Origin: Psychromonas ossibalaenae ATCC BAA-1528
GTDB taxonomy: Bacteria; Pseudomonadota; Gammaproteobacteria; Enterobacterales; Psychromonadaceae
DNA length: 64,000 bases
NCBI RefSeq assembly: GCF_000381745.1
Contig: NZ_KB906990.1
Location: forward strand, 1-64,000
Direction: 5' to 3'
A program made the position numbers and the translations under genes. The notes beneath the pieces are model-generated. The model did no database searches. It was not told the origin of the DNA and worked only from the letters and a program-made list of their open reading frames with translations. The first letter of the stretch is position 1, and the number at the start of each line of letters is the position of its first letter. Positions 63,838 to 64,000 of the stretch are shown here, piece after piece.

Positions 63838-64000
63838 TTATTTGTTTTTCAATCCCCAAGGATCAGACGGATCGTCGCTTTTTGTCGATTTTTTACGAGG
63901 CTGACTGCTTTTCTTTGCAGGTTTAAAGTCGCGATTACTTCTGGGGCTGTGTCTTTGTGACGTTTTTTCTTTATGAGCAGAAGCCGCTTTTGCCTGAGAA
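63838..64000 (-). CDS. C-terminal end of an unidentified basic protein, cut by the window
   Basis: The last 53 residues of a minus-strand gene are visible, ending KSDDPSDPWGLKNK and a TAA at 63838-63840. Upstream the run is Lys/Ser/Arg-rich (KTSQRHSPRSNRDFKPAKKSSQPRKKS), like the disordered RNA-binding tails of DEAD-box helicases or pseudouridine synthases. The family cannot be told from the tail. Confidence 0.55.
   Translation of the reverse strand, partial: SQAKAASAHKEKTSQRHSPRSNRDFKPAKKSSQPRKKSTKSDDPSDPWGLKNK

Overview
The window looks like chromosome from a marine, cold-adapted gammaproteobacterium close to Psychromonas. It is AT-rich and its closest recognisable relatives are dapA-bamC, yggL, nagK, gsk, maeA, tex, trmK and the btsS/btsR pair, all in typical gammaproteobacterial form. 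No rRNA or tRNA gene was recognised. This placement rests on gene content read by eye, not on a database search.

Layout. The left edge (1-92) is an integron attC site followed by a degraded cassette-like stretch. Then come bamC and dapA (899-2901), a CnoX/YbbN-like chaperone, a Nudix hydrolase and a secreted hydrolase. From 5434 to 11922 lies a four-gene, overlap-coupled operon that reads as an SMC-based Wadjet/MksBEFG-type plasmid-defence system. Its gene order (SMC first, then MksE-like, kleisin-like, Toprim nuclease) and its short nuclease are unlike the standard jetABCD. From 12164 to 25793 is mostly housekeeping and signalling: nagK, DUF1415, a membrane protein, two HD-GYP proteins, a patatin, a DUF2913-like protein followed by an apparently enzyme-dead receiver-EAL protein, trmK, tex and an oxidoreductase. 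From 26416 to 40719 are a formate channel fused to CBS domains behind a leader ORF, a SprA-type protease pair, a pyruvate-responsive btsSR plus CstA-family transporter set, a DEAD-box helicase, an AMMECR1/MEMO pair, yggL, and a drug/metabolite transporter wrecked by a small inserted element.

From 40978 onward: a periplasmic binding protein, a PAP2 phosphatase, a lipoprotein alpha-amylase with paired LacI-type operators upstream, a lone MSHA-like prepilin, a MatP-like DNA-binding protein, a chemoreceptor, a methyltransferase, a degenerate AAA+ protein, a diguanylate cyclase, a nitroreductase beside a decayed monooxygenase and its LysR regulator, a STAS-like protein, malic enzyme, an alpha/beta hydrolase, a CNT nucleoside transporter, a spermidine-synthase-like protein and inosine-guanosine kinase. 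The transporter and the kinase together suggest nucleoside salvage.

Recurrent themes are short non-autonomous repeats (one family with 18-bp inverted ends, one with TATACCCGTTATC ends in three copies), short tandem duplications at the 3' ends of genes (tex, the SprA gene, the MEMO gene), and several decayed genes. The strongest candidate for an unusual system is the SMC operon. Next are the standalone dead AAA+ protein, the receiver-EAL protein and the FocA-CBS fusion.
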